Assembly (NCBI RefSeq): GCF_036010665.1
Contig: NZ_CP108581.1
Location: forward strand, 1,801,501 to 1,865,500
Length of the DNA stretch: 64,000 nt
DNA from: Microbispora sp. NBC_01189
Lineage (GTDB): Bacteria; Actinomycetota; Actinomycetes; Streptosporangiales; Streptosporangiaceae
Direction of reading: 5' to 3'
The notes beneath the pieces are model-generated. The model was not told the DNA's origin. It made no database searches and was given only the letters and a program-made list of their open reading frames with translations. Positions 47,291 through 56,599 of this stretch are shown here, piece after piece. The first letter of the stretch is position 1, and the number at the start of each line of letters is the position of its first letter. A program made the translations under genes and the position numbers.

Positions 47291-47746
47291 GTGACGGCTG
47301 AGGTCCTGCATATCGGCGAGGTGGCCAGGCGCACCGGCCTGAGCGTGCACACGCTGCGGCTGTACGAGCGTGCAGGGCTGCTCACGGGCGAGGTGCGGCG
47401 TGACGAGGCCGGGCGGCGGGTCTACAGCGCCTGGGATGTCGAGTGGCTGGGCAACTGCGTGAAGTTCCGGGCCTCCGGCATGCCGCTGGCCACGATCAGC
47501 CGGCTGGCCCGGCTCGTGCGCGAGGGCACCGGCAACGAAGCGGAACGGCTCGAGGTGCTGCGCGAGCACCAGAGCCGTGTCACCGAGCGGCTCGCACAGC
47601 TGCGGGACTGCCTGGATCTCATCGACGGCAAGGTGTCCGCCTACGAGCGGCACCTCGCGGCCGACGGCACCGGAGAGCCCTGGCAACGGCAGCCGGATCA
47701 GACGTTGAAGCGGAACTCCACGACGTCGCCGTCGCGCATGACGTAG
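47291..47746 (+). CDS. MerR-family transcriptional regulator
   Basis: A 151-residue regulator. The N-terminal MerR helix-turn-helix begins VLHIGEVARRTGLSVHTLRLYERAGLL and is followed by a dimerisation helix (about 80-125). No Cys cluster is present, so it senses an organic ligand rather than a metal. GTG 47291 is the family-like start and lies 6 bases after a -10-like TACGAT. It is divergent from the SDR gene. Its last 49 bases overlap the 3' end of ychF on the other strand, so the C-terminal tail (TLKRNSTTSPSRMT) is antisense to conserved YchF sequence. Confidence 0.9.
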   Translation: MTAEVLHIGEVARRTGLSVHTLRLYERAGLLTGEVRRDEAGRRVYSAWDVEWLGNCVKFRASGMPLATISRLARLVREGTGNEAERLEVLREHQSRVTERLAQLRDCLDLIDGKVSAYERHLAADGTGEPWQRQPDQTLKRNSTTSPSRMT

Positions 47747-48786
47747 TCCTTGCCCTCGATGCGGGCCTTGCCGGCGGCCCTGGCGGCGGTCATCGAGCCC
47801 GCCTCGACCAGGTCGCCGAACGAGATGACCTCGGCCTTGATGAACCCGCGCTGGAAGTCGGTGTGGATGACCCCGGCGGCCTCGGGGGCGGTGGCGCCCC
47901 TGCGGATCGTCCAGGCCCGCGCCTCCTTGGGCCCGGCCGTCAGGTAGGTCTGCAGGCCCAGCGTCTCGAACCCGACCCGGGCGAGCTGGGCGAGACCCGA
48001 CTCCTCCTGGCCGACGGACTGCAGCAGCTCCAGCGCCTCGTCGTCGGGCAGCTCCACCAGCTCCGACTCGATCTTGGCGTCGAGGAACACGGCCTCGGCC
48101 GGGGCCACCAGCGCCGAGAGCTTGGCCCGCAGGTCGTCGTCGGTCAGCTCGTCCGCGTCGAGGTTGAAGACGTACAGGAACGGCTTGGCCGTGAGGAGGT
48201 GCAGCTCACGCAGGTCGGCGAGGTCGATGCCGGCGCCCCTGCCCCCGGCGTACAGGGTCGTGCCGGTGTCGAGGAGCTTCGCCGCGGCCTCGGCCGCCTC
48301 CAGCAGGACCTTGCGGTCCTTGTTGGTGCGCGCCTCCTTCTGCAGGCGGGGCACCGCCTTCTCGATCGTCTGCAGGTCGGCGAGGATCAGTTCGGTGTTG
48401 ATGGTCTCGATGTCGCGCCGCGGCGACACCTCGCCGTCCACGTGGGTCACGTCGGGGTCGGAGAAGACCCGGATCACCTGGCAGATCGCGTCGGTCTCGC
48501 GGATGTTGGCGAGGAACTGGTTGCCCCGGCCCTGCCCCTCGGAGGCGCCCTTCACCAGTCCGGCGATGTCGACGAACTCCACCTTGGCGGGCAGGATGCG
48601 GGCGGAGTTGAAGATCTCCCCCAGCGTGTCCAGCCGCGCGTCCGGGACGCCGACGATGCCGACGTTCGGCTCGATCGTGGCGAACGGGTAGTTGGCCGCC
48701 AGGGCGTTCCCGCTCTTGGTCAGCGCGTTGAAAAGCGTGGACTTACCGACGTTGGGAAGGCCGACGATGCCGATGCTCAGGCTCAC
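47698..48786 (-). CDS. ychF: Redox-regulated ATPase/GTPase YchF (OLA1-like)
   Basis: A 362-residue Obg-family P-loop protein, the standard YchF length, that prefers ATP and associates with ribosomes. G1 is GLPNVGKST at the N-terminus, G3 is DIAGLVKGAS, and NLDADE replaces the usual NKxD, as is typical for YchF. The C-terminal TGS domain ends GDVVEFRFNV. GTG 48786 was chosen because YchF starts MSLSIGIVG. Its neighbours DUF6542 and ispH are conserved around Rv1112 in M. tuberculosis. Confidence 0.95.
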   Translation of the reverse strand: MSLSIGIVGLPNVGKSTLFNALTKSGNALAANYPFATIEPNVGIVGVPDARLDTLGEIFNSARILPAKVEFVDIAGLVKGASEGQGRGNQFLANIRETDAICQVIRVFSDPDVTHVDGEVSPRRDIETINTELILADLQTIEKAVPRLQKEARTNKDRKVLLEAAEAAAKLLDTGTTLYAGGRGAGIDLADLRELHLLTAKPFLYVFNLDADELTDDDLRAKLSALVAPAEAVFLDAKIESELVELPDDEALELLQSVGQEESGLAQLARVGFETLGLQTYLTAGPKEARAWTIRRGATAPEAAGVIHTDFQRGFIKAEVISFGDLVEAGSMTAARAAGKARIEGKDYVMRDGDVVEFRFNV

Positions 48787-48895
48787 GTACCACGAGTTTA
48801 GGGGTCTCGGCGGGTGCGCCGGACATCGGCGGCCTCGGCCCCCTCCTGGGCGCGCCTCCCCGTTTGGCACGCCAACGCCTGAAATCATCCAGACC

Positions 48896-50197
48896 GTGGA
48901 TGTCGTGGCGCTCGTACTGGGGCTCGCCGTCGGCCTGGTGACCGGTCGGGCGCTCGCCGGAATGCGGACCGCGGGCCGTACGGCCGAGGCCGCCGCCCGG
49001 GTGGCGGAGGCCGAGGCGAGGACGCGCGCGGCGGAGGACAAGGTCGGCTACGTCGAGAACCAGCTCACCGAGCGGTTCCAGGCCATCTCGGCGCACGCTC
49101 TCGACGTCGCCAACCTGCGTTTCCTCGAACTGGCCGAGAACCGGCTCAACACCACGAGGGCGGAGGCGGCGGGCGACCTCGACCAGCGCCGCCAGGCGGT
49201 CGAGAACCTGGTCGCGCCGCTGCGCGAGACGCTCGCCAAGGTGGAGAGCCAGCTCAGGGAGAGCGAGTCGGGCACCCGCGCCGCCCGGGCCGAGCTGAGC
49301 AAGCAGATGGAGTTCGTACGGGAGAGCTCCGAACGGCTGAAGGCCCAGACGGACGCGCTGGTGCGGGCGCTGCAGCGGCCGGAGGCCCGGGGACGCTGGG
49401 GAGAGCTGCAGCTCCGGCGGGTGGCGGAGATCGCCGGGATGGCCCGGTTCTGCGACTTCGACGAGCAGGTGAGCGCCATGACCCGAGATGGGATGGTCCG
49501 TCCCGACATGGTGGTGCGGCTCAGCGGCGGCAAGAACGTCATCGTGGACGCGAAGGTCTCGCTCGCGGCCTATCTGGAGGCGGCCGAGACCGCCGATCCC
49601 TCGTTCGCCTCGACCCGGCTCGACGCGCACGCGCGGCACCTGCGCGAGCACGTGGACCGGCTTGCGGCCAAGGCGTACTGGCAGGCGTTCAGCCCGTCGC
49701 CCGAGTTCGTGGTGCTGTTCATCCCCGGCGAGGCCTTCCTCGCGCCCGCGCTGGAGCGTGATCCCGGGTTACTCGAGTACGCGATGCGGCGGCGCGTGCA
49801 CATCGCCACCCCGACGACGCTCGTGACGATGCTGCGCACCGCGCAGTACGCCTGGCAGCAGGCGGCGGTCAGCGAGAACGCCAAGGCGGTGTTCGACCTG
49901 GGCAAGGAGCTGTACGACCGGCTCGGCAACCTCGGGCGGCACGTGGACACCCTGGGCAGGGCGCTGACCCGGGCGGTCACCGCGTACAACCAGACGGTCG
50001 GCAGCCTGGAGAGCCGCGTCCTGGTCAGCGCGCGGAGGATGAACGATCTCGGTCTCGTGGACTACTCGCTCGACGCCCCGGCGGCGGTGGAGGAGGTCCC
50101 CCGGCCGGTCGCGATCCCCGAACTCGAAGGTGAAGAGCGGGTAAGCTCCCCTCCCCCGCATCGTCAGAACGGTAAATTGGCGCGAGACTTGTCGTGA
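48896..50197 (+). CDS. rmuC: DNA recombination protein RmuC
   Basis: A 433-residue RmuC protein. A short hydrophobic start (VDVVALVLGLAVGLVTG) is followed by a coiled coil (about 25-155) and a PD-(D/E)XK-like nuclease domain with GRWGELQLRR, VDAKVSL and FIPGEAFL. It limits inversion events at short repeats and is thought to cut DNA structures. GTG 48896 was taken as start because it precedes the hydrophobic segment directly; no strong Shine-Dalgarno is visible. Confidence 0.92.
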   Translation: MDVVALVLGLAVGLVTGRALAGMRTAGRTAEAAARVAEAEARTRAAEDKVGYVENQLTERFQAISAHALDVANLRFLELAENRLNTTRAEAAGDLDQRRQAVENLVAPLRETLAKVESQLRESESGTRAARAELSKQMEFVRESSERLKAQTDALVRALQRPEARGRWGELQLRRVAEIAGMARFCDFDEQVSAMTRDGMVRPDMVVRLSGGKNVIVDAKVSLAAYLEAAETADPSFASTRLDAHARHLREHVDRLAAKAYWQAFSPSPEFVVLFIPGEAFLAPALERDPGLLEYAMRRRVHIATPTTLVTMLRTAQYAWQQAAVSENAKAVFDLGKELYDRLGNLGRHVDTLGRALTRAVTAYNQTVGSLESRVLVSARRMNDLGLVDYSLDAPAAVEEVPRPVAIPELEGEERVSSPPPHRQNGKLARDLS

Positions 50198-50207
50198 GGG
50201 GGGCCCG

Positions 50208-50756
50208 ATGACAGGCACCGGTCGAGCGGGGCTGCGGCTGACCGCTCGGGGGGCGATCGTCATGCTCTTCGTGATCACTGTGGTGGGTCTCCTGCCGAAG
50301 CTGCCCGGGCCCGCGTTCGTGGCCGGCTGCCTCGCGGCCGTCCTGCTCGTACGGCCCCGCGACCTGCTGCCGCTGGTGGTGACGCCCCCGCTGGTCTTCT
50401 TCCTCGCGGCCCTGCTGGTGGAGCTGCTGCGGTCGCTCGGGTCCGGCTCGATGCTCCCGACGTTCGGGCTCGGCATTTTCACGACGCTGTCGTCGGCGGC
50501 CCCGTGGCTGTTCGCCGGCTCGGCGCTGGCGCTGGGCGTCGCCTGGGCGCGCGGCCTGCCCGCGAACGTCAGGGAACTGCGTACGGGCGCCGCGCCCGAA
50601 CCCGCCGCCGCGAGGGCCGGCACGGCGGCCGGAGCGGCCCGCGCCACCGCGCCCGGCCGTGCCCGCAGGGGCCGTGGGGGCCGTGGCCAGGCCTTCGACC
50701 CCGAGCCCGAGGGTTACTTCGAACCCCGCGTGTACGGCAAGGCGGCCGACGAATAG
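50208..50756 (+). CDS. DUF6542-type membrane protein
   Basis: A 182-residue protein with four helices in the first 115 residues and a basic Arg/Gly/Ala-rich cytoplasmic tail with GRGGRG. It corresponds in position to Rv1111c, between ychF and ispH, and has no known function. ATG 50208 follows GAGGGGGGCCCG. It is 10 bp downstream of rmuC, so probably in the same transcript. Confidence 0.85.
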   Translation: MTGTGRAGLRLTARGAIVMLFVITVVGLLPKLPGPAFVAGCLAAVLLVRPRDLLPLVVTPPLVFFLAALLVELLRSLGSGSMLPTFGLGIFTTLSSAAPWLFAGSALALGVAWARGLPANVRELRTGAAPEPAAARAGTAAGAARATAPGRARRGRGGRGQAFDPEPEGYFEPRVYGKAADE

Positions 50757-50771
50757 GCCGTACGCACGGCC
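50756..50771. terminator. Weak hairpin between convergent genes
   Basis: GGCCGT-ACGC-ACGGCC, a 6-bp stem at the DUF6542 stop, faces the convergent ispH. It may help end transcription from the left. Confidence 0.4.
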
Positions 50772-50817
50772 GGTCGTGTCGTCTGTATGGAGCGCGTGTA
50801 GGGGGGCGCGGCCTCGT

Positions 50818-51783
50818 TCACCCGGCTCGGAGGTCGCGGCGCAGTTCGTGGGGCAGGGCGAAGCGCATGCTCTCGTGCACCGACTCGACCTCCTCGACGT
50901 CGGTGAAGCCGAGGCCGGCGAGCTTGGCGAGCACTCCCTCCACCAGCTCCTCCGGCACCGACGCGCCGCTGGTGAGGCCGACCGTGCGCACGCCCTCCAG
51001 CCACTCCTCCCGTACGAAGGAGGCGTCGTCGACGAGGTGGGCGGCGGCGGCGCCGTAGTCCTTGGCCACCTCGACCAGCCGCTTGGAGTTGGACGAGTTG
51101 GCCGAGCCGACGACGATGACCAGGTCGGACTCCGCGGCGATCGCCTTGACGGCCGTCTGCCGGTTGGAGGTGGCGTAGCAGATGTCGTCGCTCGGCGGGT
51201 CGATGAGGTTCGGGAAACGCGTGCGCAGCCGGGCGACGGTCTCGGTCGTCTCGTCCACCGACAGGGTCGTCTGGGAGAGCCAGACCACCCTCTCCGGGTC
51301 CCGCACGGACACCTCGCCGACGCCGTCGAGGCCGTCGACGAGCTGGATGTGCTCGGGGGCCTCCCCGGCGGTGCCCTCGACCTCCTCGTGCCCCTCGTGC
51401 CCGATGAGCAGGATGTCGTAGTCCTTGGCCGCGAACCTCTTGGCCTCGTTGTGCACCTTGGTGACCAGCGGGCACGTGGCGTCGATGGTCTTCAGTCGGC
51501 GGCCGGCGGCCTCCTCGTGGACGGCGGGGGCGACGCCGTGCGCGGAGAACACGACGATCGCGCCCTCGGGAACCTCCTCGGTCTCCTCCACGAAGACGGC
51601 GCCGCGCTCCTCCAGCGTCCTCACGACGTGGGTGTTGTGCACGATCTGCTTGCGTACGTAAACGGGTGCGCCGTACTGCTCCAGCGCCCGCTCCACCGCC
51701 TGCACCGCGCGGTCGACGCCCGCGCAGTAGCCGCGGGGCTTGGCGACCAGGACACGGCGGTTCGCTGAGGTCTGCACGTCCAT
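50818..51783 (-). CDS. ispH: 4-hydroxy-3-methylbut-2-enyl diphosphate reductase IspH
   Basis: Last enzyme of the MEP isoprenoid pathway, converting HMBPP to IPP and DMAPP with a [4Fe-4S] cluster, cytosolic. The three cluster ligands are Cys20 (RGYCAGV), the Cys of DATCPLV (about 104) and the Cys of [10 protein letters not shown] (about 203). The proton-relay Glu lies in [11 protein letters not shown]. The 321-residue length is normal. The same neighbour order is seen at Rv1110 in M. tuberculosis. ATG 51783. Confidence 0.96.
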   Translation of the reverse strand: MDVQTSANRRVLVAKPRGYCAGVDRAVQAVERALEQYGAPVYVRKQIVHNTHVVRTLEERGAVFVEETEEVPEGAIVVFSAHGVAPAVHEEAAGRRLKTIDATCPLVTKVHNEAKRFAAKDYDILLIGHEGHEEVEGTAGEAPEHIQLVDGLDGVGEVSVRDPERVVWLSQTTLSVDETTETVARLRTRFPNLIDPPSDDICYATSNRQTAVKAIAAESDLVIVVGSANSSNSKRLVEVAKDYGAAAAHLVDDASFVREEWLEGVRTVGLTSGASVPEELVEGVLAKLAGLGFTDVEEVESVHESMRFALPHELRRDLRAG

Positions 51784-51871
51784 GTTCCTATGCTATGTGG
51801 AACGCGAGCCGCCTCTTGACCCTGGTCTTGCGAGACTGGGTGTACCTATACACATCTCCCCGGGAGCCGAA

Positions 51872-52720
51872 ATGTCCGTCCTTAGGGCTATAACAAAACC
51901 TCTTCGCGACGCAATGGAGAGTGGGGAACGGCTGCGGGCGCTGCCAGTGCTCATGCTCCAGACCGCTCTGAACGGCGTCGGCCAGGCGCTGCTGATCGGC
52001 GACAAGGTCAGGTCGCGGATCAAGCGCCTGGTCGTGGGTGAGGAGGAGGGCCCCGAGAAGGCCGAGGCCCCGGACGCCGCCACCCGCGACGAGCAGGCCG
52101 CGGAACCGGCCACGCGCAGGGAACCCGTCATCTTCGCGCCCCGCCCGAGCAAGGCGGAGCGGGACGGCGAGAAGGACGGCGAGAAGACGGCCGCGAGCGC
52201 ACCGGCTCCCACCGCCGCTCCTACCACCGCTCCCACTGTCACTCCTACGCCCGCTCCGGCGGAGACGGAAGCGGACGCGGTGCCGGCTTCCGAGGCGAAG
52301 GTCCAGGAATCCCTCGGCGCCCCCAAGCCCGAGACCGCACCCGAAGCCGTGGCACCCAAGCCCGCACCCGAGACCGCGCCCGAGACCGCGCCGGTGGCTC
52401 CCGCGAAGAAGCCACGCGCCCGCCGCAAGCCCGTCACCGAGACCACTGCCGCGAAGACACCGGAAAGCGCCGTCGAGGAAACCGGCTCGGCGGCCGGCGG
52501 CGAGGGCGCCGCCGTGAGCGAGGGCGGGGGCGGAGGTGAGCAGGCGGAGCCGCTGCCGGGTTACGCAAACCTCACCTTCGCGTCGCTGCGGTCGAGGCTG
52601 CGCGGCAAGTCGGCCGAGCAGGTGCACGCGCTGCTCGACTACGAGAAGGCGCACGCGAACCGTCCCGAGGTGGTCCGCATGTTCCAGAACCGGCTGTCGA
52701 AGCTCCAGTCCGAGTCCTGA
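51872..52720 (+). CDS. Lipid droplet-associated protein (Rv1109c-like)
   Basis: A 282-residue protein with a conserved amphipathic N-terminus (MSVLRAITKPLRDAME, about 1-45), a long Ala/Pro/Glu/Lys-rich disordered middle (about 50-225), and a conserved C-terminus beginning LPGYANLTFASLRSRLRG. The position between ispH and xseA equals that of Rv1109c, whose family is associated with lipid droplets. ATG 51872 has GGGAG five bases upstream; earlier codons in the frame belong to the divergent ispH promoter region. Confidence 0.83.
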   Translation: MSVLRAITKPLRDAMESGERLRALPVLMLQTALNGVGQALLIGDKVRSRIKRLVVGEEEGPEKAEAPDAATRDEQAAEPATRREPVIFAPRPSKAERDGEKDGEKTAASAPAPTAAPTTAPTVTPTPAPAETEADAVPASEAKVQESLGAPKPETAPEAVAPKPAPETAPETAPVAPAKKPRARRKPVTETTAAKTPESAVEETGSAAGGEGAAVSEGGGGGEQAEPLPGYANLTFASLRSRLRGKSAEQVHALLDYEKAHANRPEVVRMFQNRLSKLQSES

Positions 52721-52779
52721 GCGTCGGCCTCGCCCCGAGCACAGGGCACGTCCCGAGTCGCGCACCGGTCGGGGCCGCC

Positions 52780-52839
52780 GGGCCCGGAACTGTCGGGCCC
52801 GGAACTGTCGGGCCCGGAACTGTCGGGCCCGGAACTGTC
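52780..52839. repeat. Four perfect 15-bp tandem repeats
   Basis: GGGCCCGGAACTGTC is repeated four times without a mismatch in the 250-bp gap between the lipid-droplet gene and xseA. A looser repeat of GCGATGACCGTGGGCGA follows at about 52884-52935. Confidence 0.97.
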
Positions 52840-52970
52840 GGGCGCTGTGGCTAGCCTGCGAGTGTGGCACGGCGAGCGTACGGTGAGCGATGACCGTGGG
52901 CGAGAAGCGTGGGCGATGACCGTGGGCGATGAGGTGGCGATGGCCGCCGGGCCCGGGCGAGGAGGACTGG

Positions 52971-54188
52971 TTGAGCGCGAAGACGTCTCCGGAGGCGCCC
53001 CTGCCGATCAGGTCGGTGCTGCAGATGGTCGCCCAGTGGATCGGCAAGCTGGGCACCGTCTGGGTCGAGGGGCAGATCACCGAGCTGACGGCACGTGGCG
53101 GCACCGTCTTCCTGACCCTGCGGGACCCGGTGGCGAACGTCTCGGCGCGGGTCACCTGCGCCCGGGGCGTCTACGAGGCGAGCGTGCCGCGCCCGGTGGA
53201 CGGCGCACGCGTGGTGGTGCACGTCAAGCCGGACTTCTGGGTCAACAGAGGATCGTTCGCCTTCACCGCTCTGGAGATCCGCCCAGTCGGGATCGGCGAG
53301 CTGCTGGCCCGGCTCGAACGGCTGCGGCAGGTGCTCGCGGGCGAGGGCCTGTTCAACGTGGACCGGAAGAGACGGCTGCCGTTCCTGCCTGGCACGGTCG
53401 GGCTCATCTGCGGGCGCGACTCCGCCGCCGAGCGTGACGTGCTGGAGAACGCCCGCCGCCGCTGGCCCGCCGTACGGTTCCGGGTGGAGCAGGTCGCCGT
53501 GCAGGGGCCGTACGCGGTGGGCGAGGTGACCGAGGCGCTGCGCGGGCTGGACGCCGACCACGAGGTCGACGTGATCGTCATCGCCAGGGGCGGCGGCTCG
53601 CTGGAGGACCTGCTGCCCTTCTCCGACGAGTCGCTGGTGCGGGCCGTGGCGGCCTGCCGTACGCCCGTGGTGAGCGCGATCGGCCACGAGCAGGACAGCC
53701 CGCTGCTGGATCTCGTGGCCGACGTGCGCGCCTCCACCCCGACGGACGCGGCCAAGAAGGTCGTGCCCGACGTGGGCGAGCAGCTCACCCTGGTCCACCA
53801 GCTGAGGGACCGGGGCCGCCGGGTGCTGCGCGGCTGGGTCGAGCGGGAGCTGTCCTGGCTGGAGTCCGTACGCTCGCGGCCGTCGCTCGCCGATCCGGTG
53901 CGGGAGCTCGACCGGCGGGCCGAGCAGGTCGACGCGCTGCGCGAGCGGTCCCGGCGATGTCTTTCCTCGTCACTCGACCGCTCGGCCGACTCGCTCGAAC
54001 ACCTCAGGGCCCGGCTCGTAACGCTCTCTCCCGCCGCGACCCTGGAACGCGGTTACGCCATCGCGCAGCGCCCGTCGGGCGAGGTCGTCCGCCTGGCGGC
54101 GGACGTCAAGCCGGGCGACGGGCTGACCATCCGCTTCTCCGACGACCGCGTCACCGTGACCGCCGACCCCGACGGCCCACCCGCCTGA
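52971..54188 (+). CDS. xseA: Exodeoxyribonuclease VII large subunit
   Basis: Catalytic subunit of exonuclease VII, 405 residues, with an N-terminal OB-fold (about 20-120), a catalytic domain with [11 protein letters not shown] and [14 protein letters not shown], then helical repeats and a C-terminal segment (LERGYAI) that binds XseB. TTG 52971 is the start chosen: GGAGG lies 5 bases upstream, and the protein then begins at the usual distance from PIRSVLQM. The small-subunit gene is 2 kb downstream, separated by asnB on the other strand. Confidence 0.94.
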   Translation: MSAKTSPEAPLPIRSVLQMVAQWIGKLGTVWVEGQITELTARGGTVFLTLRDPVANVSARVTCARGVYEASVPRPVDGARVVVHVKPDFWVNRGSFAFTALEIRPVGIGELLARLERLRQVLAGEGLFNVDRKRRLPFLPGTVGLICGRDSAAERDVLENARRRWPAVRFRVEQVAVQGPYAVGEVTEALRGLDADHEVDVIVIARGGGSLEDLLPFSDESLVRAVAACRTPVVSAIGHEQDSPLLDLVADVRASTPTDAAKKVVPDVGEQLTLVHQLRDRGRRVLRGWVERELSWLESVRSRPSLADPVRELDRRAEQVDALRERSRRCLSSSLDRSADSLEHLRARLVTLSPAATLERGYAIAQRPSGEVVRLAADVKPGDGLTIRFSDDRVTVTADPDGPPA

Positions 54189-54217
54189 GGGCAGGCGGGC
54201 GGGCGGGCGAGCAGGTG

Positions 54218-56059
54218 TCAGAGGGCGAGCCGGACGCCGTACGCGTCGAGCCACGCGTTCACCTGGAGCAGCCCTTCGAGAGCCGTACGGGAGCCCTGGA
54301 GGCTGACGGCGCCCACCGGCTGAGCGAGGATGCTCCGCACCTTGCCGGTGTCGATCAGGCAGCCGATGGCCGGCTCTCCGCTCAGCAGGTCGGCCACGGC
54401 GGCGCGCAGCGCGTGCTCGTACGCCGGGTCCTGGGTGGAGGGATAGGGCACCTTGCGCCGTTCGACCACCGACCGGGGCAACTCGTCGGCCGTCGCGGCG
54501 CGCAGCAGGCTCTTCTCGTGGCCGTCGAAGGTCTTCATGGCCCAGGGGGCGTTGAAGACGTACTCGACCAGGCGGTGGTCGCAGAACGGCACGCGGACCT
54601 CCAGCCCCACGGCCATGCTCATGCGGTCCTTGCGGTCCAGCAGAATCTGCACGAACCGGGTCAGGTGCAGGTAGCTGATCTCCCGCATCCGCTTCTGCAG
54701 CCCGGTCTCCCCCGGCACCCGCGGCACCTCGGCCAGCGCCCGCTGGTAGCTGTCGGCCCGGTAGGCCGGGACGTCGAGCTTGCGCAGCAGTTCCTCGTTC
54801 AGGAACTCGCCCCGGGTGGTCAGGCCGGTCTGGGTCTGCGTGGCGAGCCACGGGAAGGTGTGCGCGCCGACCGTCTCCGGTTCGTGGAACCACCGGTATC
54901 CGCCGAACACCTCGTCGGCGGACTCCCCCGACAACGCGACCGTCGAGCGCTCCCTGATCGCCTTGAAGAGCAGGTAGAGCGAGGTGTCCATGTCTCCGAT
55001 GCCGAGCGGGACGTCCCTCGCCCGCAGCACGGCCGCGCGCACGGCCGGGTCCATCAGGTCGGCCGAGTCCAGCACGATGTCCGTGTGGTCGGAGCTCACG
55101 TGCCGCACCACGTCGTGCACGTACGGCGTGTCGGGGGTGTCGCGCATGTCGTCGGGCTGGAAGTTCTCGGTGTAGCCGCTGAAGTCGACCGAGAACGACC
55201 GCACCGTGCCCCGGCCGCGCAGCGCGCGGGCCGCGAGGGCGGTGACCGCGCTGGAGTCGAGACCGCCGGACAGCAGCGTGCACAGCGGTACGTCGGAGAT
55301 GAGCTGCCGCGCGACGATGTCGTCGAGCAGTTCGCGGATGGTCCGGATGGTCGCCGGCAGGTCGTCGGTGTGCTCGCGGGCCTCCAGCCGCCAGTAGCGG
55401 CGCTTGCTCAGCCCCTCGCGGCGCACCTTCACCACTTGGCCGGGCCGCACCTCGTGCATGCCGCGGAAGACCGCGTTCTCCGGGGTCTTCACGAAGGCGA
55501 GGATCTCCCGCAGGCCGTCGGCGTCGACGACCCGCTCGGCGAGCGGGTTGGCCAGGATCGCCTTGGGCTCCGAACCGAACAGCACCCCGTCGGGCGTCGG
55601 GTAGTAGTACAGCGGCTTGATGCCCATGCGGTCGCGCACGAGAAGCAGTTCCTCGCGGCGGGTGTCCCAGATCGCGAAGGCGTACATGCCGTTGAGCCGG
55701 GAGACGAAGTCGTCGCCCCATTCGAGGTACGCCCGCAGGACGACCTCGGTGTCGCTCCTGGTCCGGAAGGCGTGGCCGAGCCGTACGAGCTCGTCGCGCA
55801 GCTCCCGGAAGTTGTAGACCTCGCCGCTGTAGGTGAGGGCGGCCAGGACCTCGCCGCCGGCTTCGGCGGTCATCGGCTGGCGTCCGCCCTCGATGTCGAT
55901 GATGGCGAGCCGCCGGTGGCCGAACGCGACGTGCGGCGCGAGCCAGGCCCCCTCTGCGTCCGGCCCCCGGCACGCCATCGTGTCCGTCATCGCCTGGACG
56001 GTCTGCCGCTCCTCCCGGAGATCGCGTCCGTAGTCCACCCAGCCACTGATTCCGCACAT
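54218..56059 (-). CDS. asnB: Asparagine synthetase, glutamine-hydrolysing
   Basis: A 613-residue AsnB that makes asparagine from aspartate, ATP and glutamine. The glutaminase domain starts at Cys2 of MCGISGW (the nucleophile) and includes RRLAIID and SGEVYNF. The synthetase domain has the PP-loop SGGLDSSAV (about residue 266) and LSGESADEVFGGY. ATG 56059 is required so that Cys2 is N-terminal; upstream Met codons would bury it. It is inserted between xseA and xseB in opposite orientation. A 6-bp inverted repeat sits 36 bases before the start. Confidence 0.95.
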   Translation of the reverse strand: MCGISGWVDYGRDLREERQTVQAMTDTMACRGPDAEGAWLAPHVAFGHRRLAIIDIEGGRQPMTAEAGGEVLAALTYSGEVYNFRELRDELVRLGHAFRTRSDTEVVLRAYLEWGDDFVSRLNGMYAFAIWDTRREELLLVRDRMGIKPLYYYPTPDGVLFGSEPKAILANPLAERVVDADGLREILAFVKTPENAVFRGMHEVRPGQVVKVRREGLSKRRYWRLEAREHTDDLPATIRTIRELLDDIVARQLISDVPLCTLLSGGLDSSAVTALAARALRGRGTVRSFSVDFSGYTENFQPDDMRDTPDTPYVHDVVRHVSSDHTDIVLDSADLMDPAVRAAVLRARDVPLGIGDMDTSLYLLFKAIRERSTVALSGESADEVFGGYRWFHEPETVGAHTFPWLATQTQTGLTTRGEFLNEELLRKLDVPAYRADSYQRALAEVPRVPGETGLQKRMREISYLHLTRFVQILLDRKDRMSMAVGLEVRVPFCDHRLVEYVFNAPWAMKTFDGHEKSLLRAATADELPRSVVERRKVPYPSTQDPAYEHALRAAVADLLSGEPAIGCLIDTGKVRSILAQPVGAVSLQGSRTALEGLLQVNAWLDAYGVRLAL

Positions 56060-56094
56060 CGAGATGACCCCCCGGTTCATCACTCCCGCAGATG

Positions 56095-56113
56095 GTTAGT
56101 ACACCTAACTAAC
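56095..56113. promoter_or_regulatory. Inverted repeat before asnB
   Basis: GTTAGT-N7-ACTAAC, AT-richer than its surroundings, lies in the divergent region between asnB and xseB. The form suits a dimeric repressor of TetR, GntR or MarR type. Confidence 0.5.
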
Positions 56114-56194
56114 ATACCAATCAGGACTTTTATGCCCAAATCGGGCATCGCTATGAGGCCGCGAAGTGTCGGTCCCGGCCTCTAAGGTGGAGAC

Positions 56195-56497
56195 GTGAGC
56201 GAGGACAGGCAGACTCCCCCGCAGGACAAGCAGGCTTCCCGGCAGGACGGACAGGCTTCCGCGCGGGACGGGCAGACTCCGTCGTACGAACAGGCCCGTG
56301 AGCAGCTGACCGACGTGGTGCGGCGACTGGAGAACGGCGGGCTCACGCTGGAGCAGTCGATCGAGCTGTGGGAACGGGGCGAGAGACTCGCCGCGGTCTG
56401 CGAGGAGTGGCTCCAGGGCGCGCGGGCCAAGCTCGCCGCCGCGATGGCCCAGCGGCAGGAGCCCCAGCCCAGCGGCCCCGAGGCCGCCCCCTTCTGA
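56195..56497 (+). CDS. xseB: Exodeoxyribonuclease VII small subunit
   Basis: A 100-residue protein that wraps the XseA C-terminal helices. The conserved core SYEQAREQLTDVVRRLENGGLTLEQSIELWERGE is at about residues 30-63. An N-terminal extension of about 28 residues consists of QDKQAS/QDGQAS-type repeats and is unusual for this family. GTG 56195 follows AAGGTGGAGAC. It is no longer adjacent to xseA because asnB lies between. Confidence 0.93.
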   Translation: MSEDRQTPPQDKQASRQDGQASARDGQTPSYEQAREQLTDVVRRLENGGLTLEQSIELWERGERLAAVCEEWLQGARAKLAAAMAQRQEPQPSGPEAAPF

Positions 56498-56547
56498 CTC
56501 CGAGCGGGCGGTGACCAACGGCCGTCCCGACCGGCGGACGCGGTCGC

Positions 56548-56599
56548 GGAACCAGCGGTCGCGGCGCCAGCGGTCGCGGCACCAGCGGTCGTGGCGCTA
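56548..56599. repeat. 15-bp imperfect tandem repeat after xseB
   Basis: CCAGCGGTCGCGGCA/G-type units occur about three and a half times up to the stop codon of the FAD monooxygenase gene. Confidence 0.85.
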
